Shown one piece after another: positions 1-7,056 of a stretch of 43,667 nt of DNA; the first letter of the stretch is position 1, and each line of letters opens with the position of its first letter. This DNA is from Methanobacteriota archaeon (lineage in GTDB: Archaea > Methanobacteriota > Methanobacteria > Methanobacteriales > Methanobacteriaceae): the NCBI GenBank assembly GCA_029556335.1, contig JAKQFA010000026.1:1-43667 (forward strand). The letters run 5' to 3'. The notes beneath the pieces are model-generated. The model was not told the DNA's origin and searched no databases. It saw only the letters and a list, made by a program, of their open reading frames with translations. Made by a program: the position numbers and the translations under genes.

Positions 1-528
1 GCTGTACATGTGCAGATCCTGTCCGGGATCAAATGAAATTAACTTGTCATGCTGGCGAGCAACTTCTCCACATCTCCAGTTAAAATTTGGATCGCCAGTA
101 GCCAGATGAACAGCTTTCACATCCCTAATTGCATTGAGTGGTGGTTTCGCGTTTTTAAAATGGGTAGCTGCACCCCAATAGAAGTAACTGATCTGATCAT
201 GGTCTTTGTTGGTAAATACAAATGCGGTGGGGGTTTTATCTTCCTTAATCAGAATCTTGTGGCTGGTATCGATATCCATATGTTTCATCTGCTGTTCGTA
301 TTCGGAGCCAGGGTAATCTTCACCTACCGCTGAAACCAGATAGGTCTTCAGTCCGAGTTTAGAGGCCACCATGGCCACATTAGCCGCTGCTCCACCATAA
401 AATGTTTTCATACGGGTTATAGCAGTGGATGAGTTAGCATGAGGAAATTCATTAACTTTTATGATGTAATCAAAGGCTGTATGGCCAATAGCCAGCAAAT
501 CCCTATTATAATTCAGATAAATCACCAC
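1..528 (-). CDS. PfkB-family carbohydrate/nucleoside kinase, N-terminal part
   Basis: The minus strand is open from a GTG at 528 to the window edge, so only about 176 N-terminal residues are visible. They show the ribokinase-like fold opening (LLAIGHTAFDYIIKVNEFP), the glycine-rich substrate segment YGGAAANVAMVASKLG, and the SAVGEDYPG stretch that follows in PfkB proteins; this family phosphorylates sugars or nucleosides with ATP or ADP. The catalytic GxGD Asp and the anion hole lie beyond the window, so the substrate cannot be told. Two tandem GTG codons (528 and 525) are possible starts and neither has a good ribosome binding site. No other feature of the family is missing in the visible part. 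Confidence 0.85.
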   Translation of the reverse strand, partial: MVIYLNYNRDLLAIGHTAFDYIIKVNEFPHANSSTAITRMKTFYGGAAANVAMVASKLGLKTYLVSAVGEDYPGSEYEQQMKHMDIDTSHKILIKEDKTPTAFVFTNKDHDQISYFYWGAATHFKNAKPPLNAIRDVKAVHLATGDPNFNWRCGEVARQHDKLISFDPGQDLHMYS

Positions 529-614
529 GGCTATGTTTAGTTTTAGGATATTTATATTTAGTGTGGGTGCTGGCTAATGAATTTACATAGAGAATAGTAT
601 TGCCATGAAAATAA

Positions 615-1475
615 CTAAATTCTTTCAAAGCCCCGATCTTCAACTACCCGCTGGCCCCTGCCAGACACATAATCTATAAACGATTCCAGCCTACTTTGGG
701 TACTGCAAAGCACTGATGTTAATAAATGACGCGTGTCATCTGCGAACATTTCCCACCCGGTGGTTAAACTGCGATTCAGGAAGCTGTAAAGATCTTGGCT
801 ATCCTGTACTTTCTTAAAAGCTGTGTAGGGTGAGTTATAAATTTCTGTAATGTTGTAATCAATCTTTAAATGATCAAGGGTGTTCCAAGCCAATCTCTGT
901 GCAGAATGGGGTACTTCCACGAAATTTTGACCCTCCAGATCCTTTAAACTATTAACTTCCGTCCCAGGAGGGGATACCAGGACTAGATAGTCGTAAGCAA
1001 GGGGTGTAAAGTCTAAATCCCGCATAAAAACATGCACTGGGTCATCAAGGGTTAAAATATCTACCAAGCCCATCTCTGCTAACTTCAGGGCACTTAGATC
1101 ATCAGTGCTATAAATTACAGAGTCTAAACCATAATTATGACATAAACTATCCATAAGGCCTGTTGAGATGTGTCCTCCGCATATAACTGGTTGTTTATGC
1201 TCGGACAACCGTTTCATTAACTGCTGGTACTGTGCAATTACTTCCAAACCATGACTGGTCAGCACCGATCCCGAACCGGAGCTTTCCACCAGTAAAAAGC
1301 CCAACTTGGCTTCAGCATCTTTTATGCGCCTATTTAAAACTGCATGAGATATTCCCAGACGTTTCGCTGCCTTTCTCTGGGAAAATGTTTTTGAAATACA
1401 ATGAAGGGTTTCGAATAGTTTGTAACTAAAATTATGGCCATTGATTACTAAATTCAGCTTGGGTTGTATATCCAT
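615..1475 (-). CDS. ModE/LysR-like regulator with periplasmic-binding-like effector domain
   Basis: A 286-residue one-component DNA-binding regulator. Residues about 18-80 form a winged helix of the LysR/ModE type (SQRKAAKRLGISHAVLNRRI, then a wing ending SVLTSHG). Residues about 95-285 resemble the PBP-like domain found after such helices in archaea and bacteria, which suggests small-ligand sensing. The TOBE/Mop repeats of a true ModE are absent, so the ligand is unknown and need not be an oxyanion. The ATG at 1475 is preceded by GGTG at a suitable distance. The gene is divergent from hxlB across 75 bp, so it may control hxlB or itself; this is inferred from position only. Confidence 0.75.
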   Translation of the reverse strand: MDIQPKLNLVINGHNFSYKLFETLHCISKTFSQRKAAKRLGISHAVLNRRIKDAEAKLGFLLVESSGSGSVLTSHGLEVIAQYQQLMKRLSEHKQPVICGGHISTGLMDSLCHNYGLDSVIYSTDDLSALKLAEMGLVDILTLDDPVHVFMRDLDFTPLAYDYLVLVSPPGTEVNSLKDLEGQNFVEVPHSAQRLAWNTLDHLKIDYNITEIYNSPYTAFKKVQDSQDLYSFLNRSLTTGWEMFADDTRHLLTSVLCSTQSRLESFIDYVSGRGQRVVEDRGFERI

Positions 1476-1524
1476 GGTAACACCGGAGAAGTTTTCGGAA
1501 CATCCCCTTACTCATATGAAATTA

Positions 1525-1531
1525 TTTATAT
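1525..1531 (+). promoter_or_regulatory. TATA box of hxlB
   Basis: TTTATAT lies about 25 bp upstream of the ATG cluster at 1551/1557/1560. With the usual archaeal TATA-to-start spacing, transcription would begin almost at the start codon, so the hxlB message may be leaderless; no clear Shine-Dalgarno sequence is present. Confidence 0.5.
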
Positions 1532-1550
1532 CCATCTTCAGATATAAGAG

Positions 1551-2162
1551 ATGAAGATGATGTCTAATTATGAACCCTTGATTCTAAAGGATGCAATAGA
1601 TGAGATAATAGACAATGTAAAAAAAGTTTCGGATGCTCTGGACCCTGAAAACATACAAACCATGAACAACATACTGAAAACTTCCCAGAACGTATTTGTT
1701 ATGGGATTGGGCCGTTCCGGTTTGATGGCGCGAGCATTTGCCATGCGCCTCATGCATCTTGAAATTAGTGTCTACGTGGTGGGTGAAACCATAACACCTG
1801 CCATTATGGGTGATGATTGTCTACTGGCAATATCTGGCTCAGGTGAAACACTTTCCATAATCAGTGCTGCTAAAATAGCCCAGAAAAGAAAGGCTAAGAT
1901 TATTGCCGTAACATCTTACGTGGATTCTACACTGGGAAAGATGGCTGATCTGGTGGTGCACGTGGGAGGGCGTACCAAGATTGATTCTGAAAAGAACTAT
2001 TTAGCACGGCAAATTAATGGTAAGCATCAGTCCTTATCCCCGCTGGGAACATTATTTGAGGTTACCACTTTGGTCTTCTTGGATGGGATCATAGCTCAAC
2101 TCATGGAGGAGATGGGAAAAACTGAGGAGGATATGAAGGCTAGGCACACCGTACTGGAATAG
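1551..2162 (+). CDS. hxlB: 6-phospho-3-hexuloisomerase (SIS domain)
   Basis: It interconverts 3-hexulose-6-phosphate and fructose-6-phosphate, the second step of the ribulose monophosphate route. Methanogens lacking a full pentose phosphate pathway run this route in reverse to make ribulose-5-phosphate from fructose-6-phosphate. The protein (203 residues) is one SIS domain: FVMGLGRSGLMARAFAMRL is the sugar-phosphate loop, LLAISGSGETLSI the second Ser-rich loop, and the end (GTLFEVTTLVFLDGIIAQLM) matches PHI proteins in position and length. ATGs at 1551, 1557 and 1560 are all possible; the close TATA box argues for one of the later two. No Fae-Hps partner lies in the window. Confidence 0.9.
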   Translation: MKMMSNYEPLILKDAIDEIIDNVKKVSDALDPENIQTMNNILKTSQNVFVMGLGRSGLMARAFAMRLMHLEISVYVVGETITPAIMGDDCLLAISGSGETLSIISAAKIAQKRKAKIIAVTSYVDSTLGKMADLVVHVGGRTKIDSEKNYLARQINGKHQSLSPLGTLFEVTTLVFLDGIIAQLMEEMGKTEEDMKARHTVLE

Positions 2163-2176
2163 GTGTGAATAAGGTT

Positions 2177-2917
2177 TCATAGCACTATTCGTTTAGGATG
2201 GGTGTATATATTAAACCGACCATCCCTTAAAAATCCCACCAGGGTAATATTGGCTTTTTCACCCATTTTTATTCCTTCCATGGTAGGGGCAGCTCTGGTA
2301 ATCATAATTGGTATGCCTACGTTGGCCAATTTCACAACCCGGGCTGGTGGTATTCTACCACTGCATATTATGTAACTTTTTGAAAAATCCAGATCAGCTA
2401 TTAATCCTGCTCCAATTACTTTATCAATGGCAACGTGCCTGCTCACGTCTTCTCGAACCATAAAATGATTATCACTGGATAGGGCGGCCACATGGGTCCC
2501 TCCCGTTTGAGACCAAATCTGTGCCTTTTCAATTAAATCATCGAATGAATCAAAAATCTCCTTTCTATCTACTTTAAAATCAGATTCAACCCTGGTGATT
2601 TCCTGTTCACGGTCTCTCCATCCATCATAGCATCCGATGTTACCTTCAACCACCGTTTTTTCCGGGCTTAATGTGACTTTAATCACTGATTTATCTACTT
2701 CTATATTTTCAACTTCGTCTTTGGATTTAATGTATAATCCATCCCGCAGATAACCAAAGGTGAAGTCTTCCAAATCCATGGGACTGAGATAAAACTCTCC
2801 GATCTTTCCTCCATTGACTTCTAATTCTATTTTGGCATCTATAGCCACCCGGTCTTCAACAATTTGGGAGTTCTGACCGACTTTTATTATTTTTACTTTC
2901 TGAATAATGTTATCCAT
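2177..2917 (-). CDS. fdhD: FdhD-family formate dehydrogenase accessory protein
   Basis: FdhD transfers sulfur from a cysteine desulfurase to the bis-pterin Mo/W cofactor of formate dehydrogenase. The 246-residue protein carries family landmarks in order: SQTGGTHVAAL (about 136), VREDVSRHVAIDKVIGAG (about 154), SGRIPPARVVKLA (about 183), and the C-terminal TLVGFLRDGRFNIYTHP. The sulfur-carrying loop usually has CxxC; here the same region reads EGNIGCYDGWRD with a single Cys (C96), an oddity that leaves the mechanism open. The start at 2917 has GGGGTG upstream. No intact fdhAB is in the window, only an fdhA-like scrap at 17442. It sits downstream of the cofactor operon in the same direction. 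Confidence 0.88.
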   Translation of the reverse strand: MDNIIQKVKIIKVGQNSQIVEDRVAIDAKIELEVNGGKIGEFYLSPMDLEDFTFGYLRDGLYIKSKDEVENIEVDKSVIKVTLSPEKTVVEGNIGCYDGWRDREQEITRVESDFKVDRKEIFDSFDDLIEKAQIWSQTGGTHVAALSSDNHFMVREDVSRHVAIDKVIGAGLIADLDFSKSYIICSGRIPPARVVKLANVGIPIMITRAAPTMEGIKMGEKANITLVGFLRDGRFNIYTHPKRIVL

Positions 2918-2930
2918 TTAACACCCCGAT

Positions 2931-2943
2931 TAAAAAAAAGAAA
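2931..2943 (-). terminator. Poly-T terminator after the CMD gene
   Basis: On the minus strand an uninterrupted T8 within TTTCTTTTTTTTAATC directly follows the CMD-family gene and precedes the fdhD ribosome binding site; runs of this kind end archaeal transcripts. Confidence 0.45.
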
Positions 2944-2951
2944 TGGAAAAA

Positions 2952-3266
2952 TTAGCCCTGCACCACGTCGTCAATCCAGGAAACTGCTGCCGCTACATTG
3001 GGGAAACCAATGACACTGGTCAAAATCAATACACTGTGGTAGATTTCATCGGCAGATGCTCCTTCTTCCAGTGCTCTTCTGGTGTGACTGTGCACTGCAC
3101 CTTCAGATCTTATGGCAGCAGAGGCTCCGAGTTGAATTAATTGTGATGTTTTTTCATCTAATGGGCCGGCATCTTTCATAGCTTTTCCTAATTCACTTAA
3201 AGCCTGACCATATTCTTCGTAACGCTTCCTGATATTCTGATAATGTTTTGGTAATTCTCTGGCCAT
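2952..3266 (-). CDS. Carboxymuconolactone decarboxylase (AhpD-like) family protein
   Basis: A 104-residue all-helical protein with the CMD-family layout: ELGKAMKDAGPLDEKTSQLIQLGASAA, then HSHTRRALEEGASADEIYHSVL, then a C-terminal helix. AhpD-type members use a CxxC pair just before the helix containing HxxxAL; here that stretch reads IRSEGAVHSHT with no Cys, so a thiol peroxidase role is unlikely. Such Cys-less members occur widely and have no firm function. The ATG at 3266 has GGAG about 10 bases upstream. It is separated from moaA by 234 bp in which I find no gene. Confidence 0.8.
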   Translation of the reverse strand: MARELPKHYQNIRKRYEEYGQALSELGKAMKDAGPLDEKTSQLIQLGASAAIRSEGAVHSHTRRALEEGASADEIYHSVLILTSVIGFPNVAAAVSWIDDVVQG

Positions 3267-3500
3267 GATTTACACTCCACACATGTTAACTGATCATGTG
3301 ATATGGTTGAAGGGATATTAATAATATGAACCTTACTTTTATCCCAAAGCTGTAACCAGTTCTGGTCTAATTACCTTCTATTCTTAGGTTCACCAAGCAA
3401 TATCTACAGAAAAAATTCTTAAAACCCTTTAATAATTCGACGTAACTGGAGGTAGGTTACTTATAATTTAAAAGAAAACCGGCCTTTATGTTCTAAAGAT

Positions 3501-4427
3501 TTAACAGCCAGCGTAATATGGTTCTCTGTTGGTGATGGCTTCTACAAATAGGCTTTCCAAGTATTCATCAGATACACCCCTTCGAATGGGTTCCATCAAA
3601 TCCACCAAGTTATCATTACGAAGTAAACAAGGTTTTAATTTTCCTTCGGGGGTGATCCTGAGTCTGGTACAATTTTTGCAGAATTCGGTGTTATCCATGG
3701 GCTTCACCACTTCAATTTCTCCGCCTTCAAGGTAATACTTCTTCCTATCCTGCATAAAACGGCGAGTTTTCACGTTATCAGCCTTTTCTAAAAGTTTTTT
3801 CTCGATGATGCTCATATCATAGTAGTAGTCATCAAAAAAATCTTCATCAGGGCAGTTTTCTGTTTTAAGGAGTTCTATAAGTTGCAGGACTGCTCCAGTT
3901 TCCTTGCAAAAGTGGAACATATCCCATATCTCCTCATGGTTGAGACCCCGCATTACCACCATGTTCACCTTCACTGGATAAAGACCCACCTCAACTGCCT
4001 TTTCAATTCCCCTTTTCACCTGGTTAACATAATCACTTTTAGTTATAAAACGATAAGTTTCTGGATTTAAAGTATCAAAACTCACGTTAATCCTATCAAG
4101 TCCAGCATCTTTCAATGGCTGGGCATACTCTTCGAGGAGAATGCCGTTGGTGGTAATTGAAACGTCAGTAAAGCCTATCTTGGATATGCTGTTAACGATG
4201 TCAATGATATCTTTTCTTATGAGTGGTTCTCCACCAGAAAGCCTTATTTTTATTATACCAATGTTTTTGGCCACCTGAGAAATTCTCATAATCTCTTCTG
4301 GAGTCATCTCATACTTCTGGGGGATGATGCCGTCATGGTGACAGTAAAAACATTTAACATTACAGCGATTGGTAATGGAGATTCGGAGGGATATGATGGG
4401 CCTCTCGAATTTATCGATTTTAACCAT
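3501..4427 (-). CDS. moaA: GTP 3',8-cyclase MoaA
   Basis: A radical SAM enzyme that starts molybdopterin synthesis by converting GTP to the 3',8-cyclo intermediate. The protein (308 residues) has the SAM cluster motif at C22-C26-C29 (NRCNVKCFYCHHDG), the GGEP motif (LSGGEPLIRKDI), and the second cluster motif near the C-terminus (FCKNCTRLRITPEGKLKPC). The final residues read YYAGC: the conserved C-terminal Gly-Gly needed for GTP rearrangement in bacterial MoaA appears as Gly-Cys. The start overlaps the mobB stop by 8 bp, so the two are translationally coupled. Last gene of moeA-mobB-moaA. Confidence 0.95.
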   Translation of the reverse strand: MVKIDKFERPIISLRISITNRCNVKCFYCHHDGIIPQKYEMTPEEIMRISQVAKNIGIIKIRLSGGEPLIRKDIIDIVNSISKIGFTDVSITTNGILLEEYAQPLKDAGLDRINVSFDTLNPETYRFITKSDYVNQVKRGIEKAVEVGLYPVKVNMVVMRGLNHEEIWDMFHFCKETGAVLQLIELLKTENCPDEDFFDDYYYDMSIIEKKLLEKADNVKTRRFMQDRKKYYLEGGEIEVVKPMDNTEFCKNCTRLRITPEGKLKPCLLRNDNLVDLMEPIRRGVSDEYLESLFVEAITNREPYYAGC

Positions 4428-5124
4428 TTCTTATAAACAACTCCACATTCTCTTTATTGATATCCATATCATCTTCAATCTTCAAAGTTTTAACCATACC
4501 CATAACTGTGCTTTTAAGAATATCCTGGACAAAAGGACTCAACGGAATCCGTTCCTCTCTAATGAAGAGTTCCACTTCCTTGAACTTTCTCATTTTACAC
4601 TCTTCTTCGGAAGCTTCTCCTTTCACAATAGCTCCTGCCATTTCTAAGCAGTTTTCAAATCCACATTCTCCACAATCAGAGTATGGTATGGTCCCGTAGC
4701 TGCGCTTTTCTATCATATCCACAATGGTTCGTATATCTTTCTTCCCCATTTCAAACACGTTAACATTGCATATGGTGAAATCATCCTTTAACTTAGATGT
4801 AGTAGAAATTTTTGAATAATTAGAATGCTTTAATCCTTCAATCACGATGTAGTCAGGTCCAGTTATTTTTTCGATGATGTAGATGATCCTATCCAGTTCA
4901 ATCTGGTCTTTAACGAGGAAGAAGGTGTTCAAACCTGATCCGACCACTAGCTCTGCCCCTGCTTCACGGTGCTTCCAAGTGTCTTTGCCCTCTAAGTCAA
5001 AGTCATGGTGGGTGTGTTTGATGGTTGCCACTTTGTAATCACGGTTAGTTAATTCTTGGACTATTTTAGTAACTAGGGTGGTTTTGCCGGTGTTTTTGGT
5101 ACCGATTACACCTACTATTTTCAT
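4420..5124 (-). CDS. mobB: MobB-type GTPase with C-terminal Fe-S domain
   Basis: MobB binds GTP and assists attachment of the nucleotide in Mo/W-bis-pterin dinucleotide cofactors. Residues 1-160 are the P-loop domain: VGVIGTKNTGKTTL holds the Walker A (G8-T15), followed by VATIKHTHHDFDLEGKDT and a Gly/Ala-rich strand region. Residues about 165-200 add a four-Cys segment (SDCGECGFENCLEMAGA, then EEECKMRK) of the C-x2-C-x4-C-x16-C type that probably carries a 4Fe-4S cluster. E. coli MobB lacks this tail. A helical C-terminal end follows. Gap to moeA is 48 bp; overlap with moaA is 8 bp. Confidence 0.88.
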   Translation of the reverse strand: MKIVGVIGTKNTGKTTLVTKIVQELTNRDYKVATIKHTHHDFDLEGKDTWKHREAGAELVVGSGLNTFFLVKDQIELDRIIYIIEKITGPDYIVIEGLKHSNYSKISTTSKLKDDFTICNVNVFEMGKKDIRTIVDMIEKRSYGTIPYSDCGECGFENCLEMAGAIVKGEASEEECKMRKFKEVELFIREERIPLSPFVQDILKSTVMGMVKTLKIEDDMDINKENVELFIRNG

Positions 5125-5172
5125 ATCATTCCTCCACGAATATTTTAATATAGTTAGCTTATTAGAACTTTT

Positions 5173-6387
5173 TCAACAAATCCTTAGGTCTTCATATTTT
5201 ATAACTGGACACATTTCACCTTTATTTAATTTACCGGTGTCTTCATCCAAGATAAGATAACAATTGGAATTGGTTATTGATTTATTTATACCTGCCTTGG
5301 TTCTTAGAGGATACACGATTTCATCATCAAGACAGGCACGCATCACTGTGAATTTGTCCTTTGCAGATTTAACCTCAGAACCGACTTCAAATTCTTGAAA
5401 CTTCATTCTGAAGTCAATTCCCTGCATTCTAAATAGTGAAGGTCTAACAAAAAAATCAAACTGCACTGCCGCTGCTACGGGGTACCCTGACAACATAAAA
5501 ACTGGTTTTCCATCTACAATACCAAAGCCCAGTGGTTTTCCTGGTTTAATTGAAACACCATGGAATAAAACCTCGCCAAGTTCTTGAACAGCCTCCAATA
5601 CTACATCACCCTTGCTTATGGCAGTTCCTCCTGTGGTTATAACTGCATCATAACTTTTTGCAGCTTGTTTTAGCTGCTTTTTCAAGTCTTCCAAGTCATC
5701 TTTACACAGGTACTGATAAGATCTGGCTAAACATTCTCCAACAAGCCCTATCAGGGCGTACTTATTAGAATTGATGATCATGTTGGGCTTTGGATTAATT
5801 GTAGGTTCTATTAACTCATTTCCAGTATTTATAATCCCGATTGCAGGTTTTTTCACCACCTTCACTTGGTTTATACCTGCCGAAGCAACAAGGGCTATTT
5901 GATTCGGGTTTAATAATTGTCCTTCACTCAAAAGTGCGTCTCCCCTATGGAAGTCTTCACCCTTTAGGGCAACATCTTGGTGGATGGTTACCCCTTCTGT
6001 TACTTTAATCTGGAAATCTGATTCTTCAACCTTCTCCTTCATAATCACTGCATCAGCACCAGGAGGAATCGGAGCCCCGGTAGATATTCTCACAGCTTGA
6101 TTTTGATTTAACTTAAGATTGGAACTTTCACCAGCACCGATATCATCTACAACATCCAGATACAATGGATTTTTTGGTGAAGATTGAACTGTGTCCATGG
6201 ATCGCAGAGCGTAGCCATCCATGGCAGCCCTATCAAATGGTGGCGCATCCAAAAGGGCACAGATATTCTCAGCACTAATTCGCCCATAAGCAGTTTCTAG
6301 AGGAATATTTTGGGATTTTAAGGGAAATTTCAGACTTTCAATTCTTTCTGTAGCTTTTTTAACGCTGATCAAACTGTTCAATGACAT
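5173..6387 (-). CDS. moeA: Molybdopterin molybdenumtransferase MoeA
   Basis: MoeA inserts molybdate or tungstate into adenylylated molybdopterin. The protein has all four MoeA domains: the N-terminal segment (LLDAPPFDRAAMDGYALRS), the mostly beta domain (AVRISTGAPIPPGADAVIMK), the MogA-like catalytic domain (TTGGTAISKGDVV, then HGVSIKPGKPLGFG, then LSGYPVAAAV) and the C-terminal barrel. An upstream ATG at 6414 has no ribosome binding site; the ATG at 6387 follows AGGGTG and starts where MoeA proteins usually begin, so it is preferred (404 residues). It heads the minus-strand operon and is divergent from fwdH across a shared control region. Confidence 0.95.
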   Translation of the reverse strand: MSLNSLISVKKATERIESLKFPLKSQNIPLETAYGRISAENICALLDAPPFDRAAMDGYALRSMDTVQSSPKNPLYLDVVDDIGAGESSNLKLNQNQAVRISTGAPIPPGADAVIMKEKVEESDFQIKVTEGVTIHQDVALKGEDFHRGDALLSEGQLLNPNQIALVASAGINQVKVVKKPAIGIINTGNELIEPTINPKPNMIINSNKYALIGLVGECLARSYQYLCKDDLEDLKKQLKQAAKSYDAVITTGGTAISKGDVVLEAVQELGEVLFHGVSIKPGKPLGFGIVDGKPVFMLSGYPVAAAVQFDFFVRPSLFRMQGIDFRMKFQEFEVGSEVKSAKDKFTVMRACLDDEIVYPLRTKAGINKSITNSNCYLILDEDTGKLNKGEMCPVIKYEDLRIC

Positions 6388-6471
6388 TAAAGCACCCTGA
6401 ACTTTGATAACCATGTTTTTTAGTGAATGTGGATAGTAAGGTTATTCGATGTTTCATTGTTTTACACATAT

Positions 6472-6481
6472 TTAATATAAA
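6472..6481 (-). promoter_or_regulatory. TATA box of the moeA operon
   Basis: On the minus strand TTTATATTAA lies about 85 bp before the moeA start at 6387. The palindrome at 6491-6505 lies 10 bp upstream of it, near the TFB recognition site, where a bound protein would affect initiation. Confidence 0.5.
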
Positions 6482-6490
6482 ATCCATGGG

Positions 6491-6505
6491 GTGTGCTTAG
6501 CACAC
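6491..6505. promoter_or_regulatory. Perfect palindrome between divergent moeA and fwd promoters
   Basis: GTGTGC-TTA-GCACAC is a perfect 6-bp inverted repeat with a 3-bp spacer. It sits between the TATA boxes of the moeA operon (6472-6481, minus) and the fwd operon (6509-6518, plus), 3 to 10 bp from each. A protein bound here could act on both operons. Related GTGT/ACAC arms recur at 6567-6585. FwdH, encoded next door, has a helix-turn-helix and is a candidate binder; that link is inferred. Confidence 0.55.
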
Positions 6506-6508
6506 ACT

Positions 6509-6518
6509 CATATATAAG
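6509..6518 (+). promoter_or_regulatory. First TATA box of the fwd operon
   Basis: CATATATAAG, with the palindrome directly upstream. Expected transcription start near 6538, giving a leader of about 57 nt. A weaker dyad, CATGC-N9-GCATG (6520-6538), covers the predicted start. Confidence 0.55.
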
Positions 6519-6545
6519 CCATGCTGCATCTTTGCATGTAGGAAT

Positions 6546-6557
6546 GTATATATAAAC
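6546..6557 (+). promoter_or_regulatory. Second TATA box of the fwd operon
   Basis: GTATATATAAAC gives a second promoter in tandem with the one at 6509. Its expected start, near 6575, falls inside the dyad at 6567-6585. Confidence 0.45.
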
Positions 6558-6566
6558 TAAGAATCG

Positions 6567-6585
6567 ATGTGTAATTAACACACAT
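6567..6585. promoter_or_regulatory. Second GTGT/ACAC dyad before fwdH
   Basis: ATGTGT-N7-ACACAT is an inverted repeat with 6-bp arms placed over the predicted start site of the second fwd promoter and ending 10 bp before the fwdH ATG. Its arms resemble those of the palindrome at 6491-6505, so both may bind the same protein, here in a position suited to repression. Confidence 0.4.
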
Positions 6586-6594
6586 GGTGTCCAA

Positions 6595-7056
6595 ATGCCT
6601 AGGCACATAGTATCTGGTCTGAAATATCTGACAGCGGTCGAACTTGTCAGAAACGGACTCAGTCAAAAGGAAGTCGCGGAGACATTAGATGTCGACAGGT
6701 CAACTATTTCTCATTATTTAAATGGCCGCAACCTGTCTTGGAGTTCTATTGAAATAGCGGAGACCATAACTCAAATGTGTCCCAAAGATTTTTTACTGCT
6801 CACCTACGCTCTTCTAGATGATCTTGAGAAGACTAGAATAATGGTTAAAACCTGTTCAAAGTCTAAATGGGATGCTATTGTAAAGGATTCCTGTATTGCC
6901 TGTGGAATTTGTGTAGATACATGTTTGATGAAGGCCATTGTGTTAGAAAATCTCAAGGCACGTATAGATTCCGACTGGTGCTGTGGGTGTCTTATTTGTA
7001 GGGATAACTGTCCCACCAATTCAATAGAAATTTTGGAGGTAGAAAATGGTTACTAA
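6595..7056 (+). CDS. fwdH: FwdH: helix-turn-helix protein with two 4Fe-4S motifs, first gene of fwd operon
   Basis: A 153-residue protein that is not a plain electron carrier. Residues about 8-45 form a helix-turn-helix (SQKEVAETLDVDRSTISHYL). Residues about 95-150 form a two-cluster ferredoxin domain (CIACGICVDTC and CCGCLICRDNCP; the first motif ends without the usual CP). Such a fusion points to an Fe-S-sensing transcription factor, perhaps responsive to redox state, iron, or metal-charged enzyme. M. thermautotrophicus is reported to have a fwdH at this place in its operon. GGTG 5 bases upstream supports the ATG at 6595. The last 11 bp overlap fwdF. The two dyads upstream are plausible self-binding sites (inference). 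Confidence 0.82.
   Translation: MPRHIVSGLKYLTAVELVRNGLSQKEVAETLDVDRSTISHYLNGRNLSWSSIEIAETITQMCPKDFLLLTYALLDDLEKTRIMVKTCSKSKWDAIVKDSCIACGICVDTCLMKAIVLENLKARIDSDWCCGCLICRDNCPTNSIEILEVENGY

Noticed and set aside
49..333. Plus-strand open frame of 94 codons
   Set aside because: It is the antisense shadow of the PfkB kinase, whose minus frame reads as a good protein.
3441..3459. Inverted repeat GTAAC-N9-GTTAC between moaA and the CMD gene
   Set aside because: Five-bp arms in AT-rich DNA are expected by chance, and no copy occurs elsewhere in the window.
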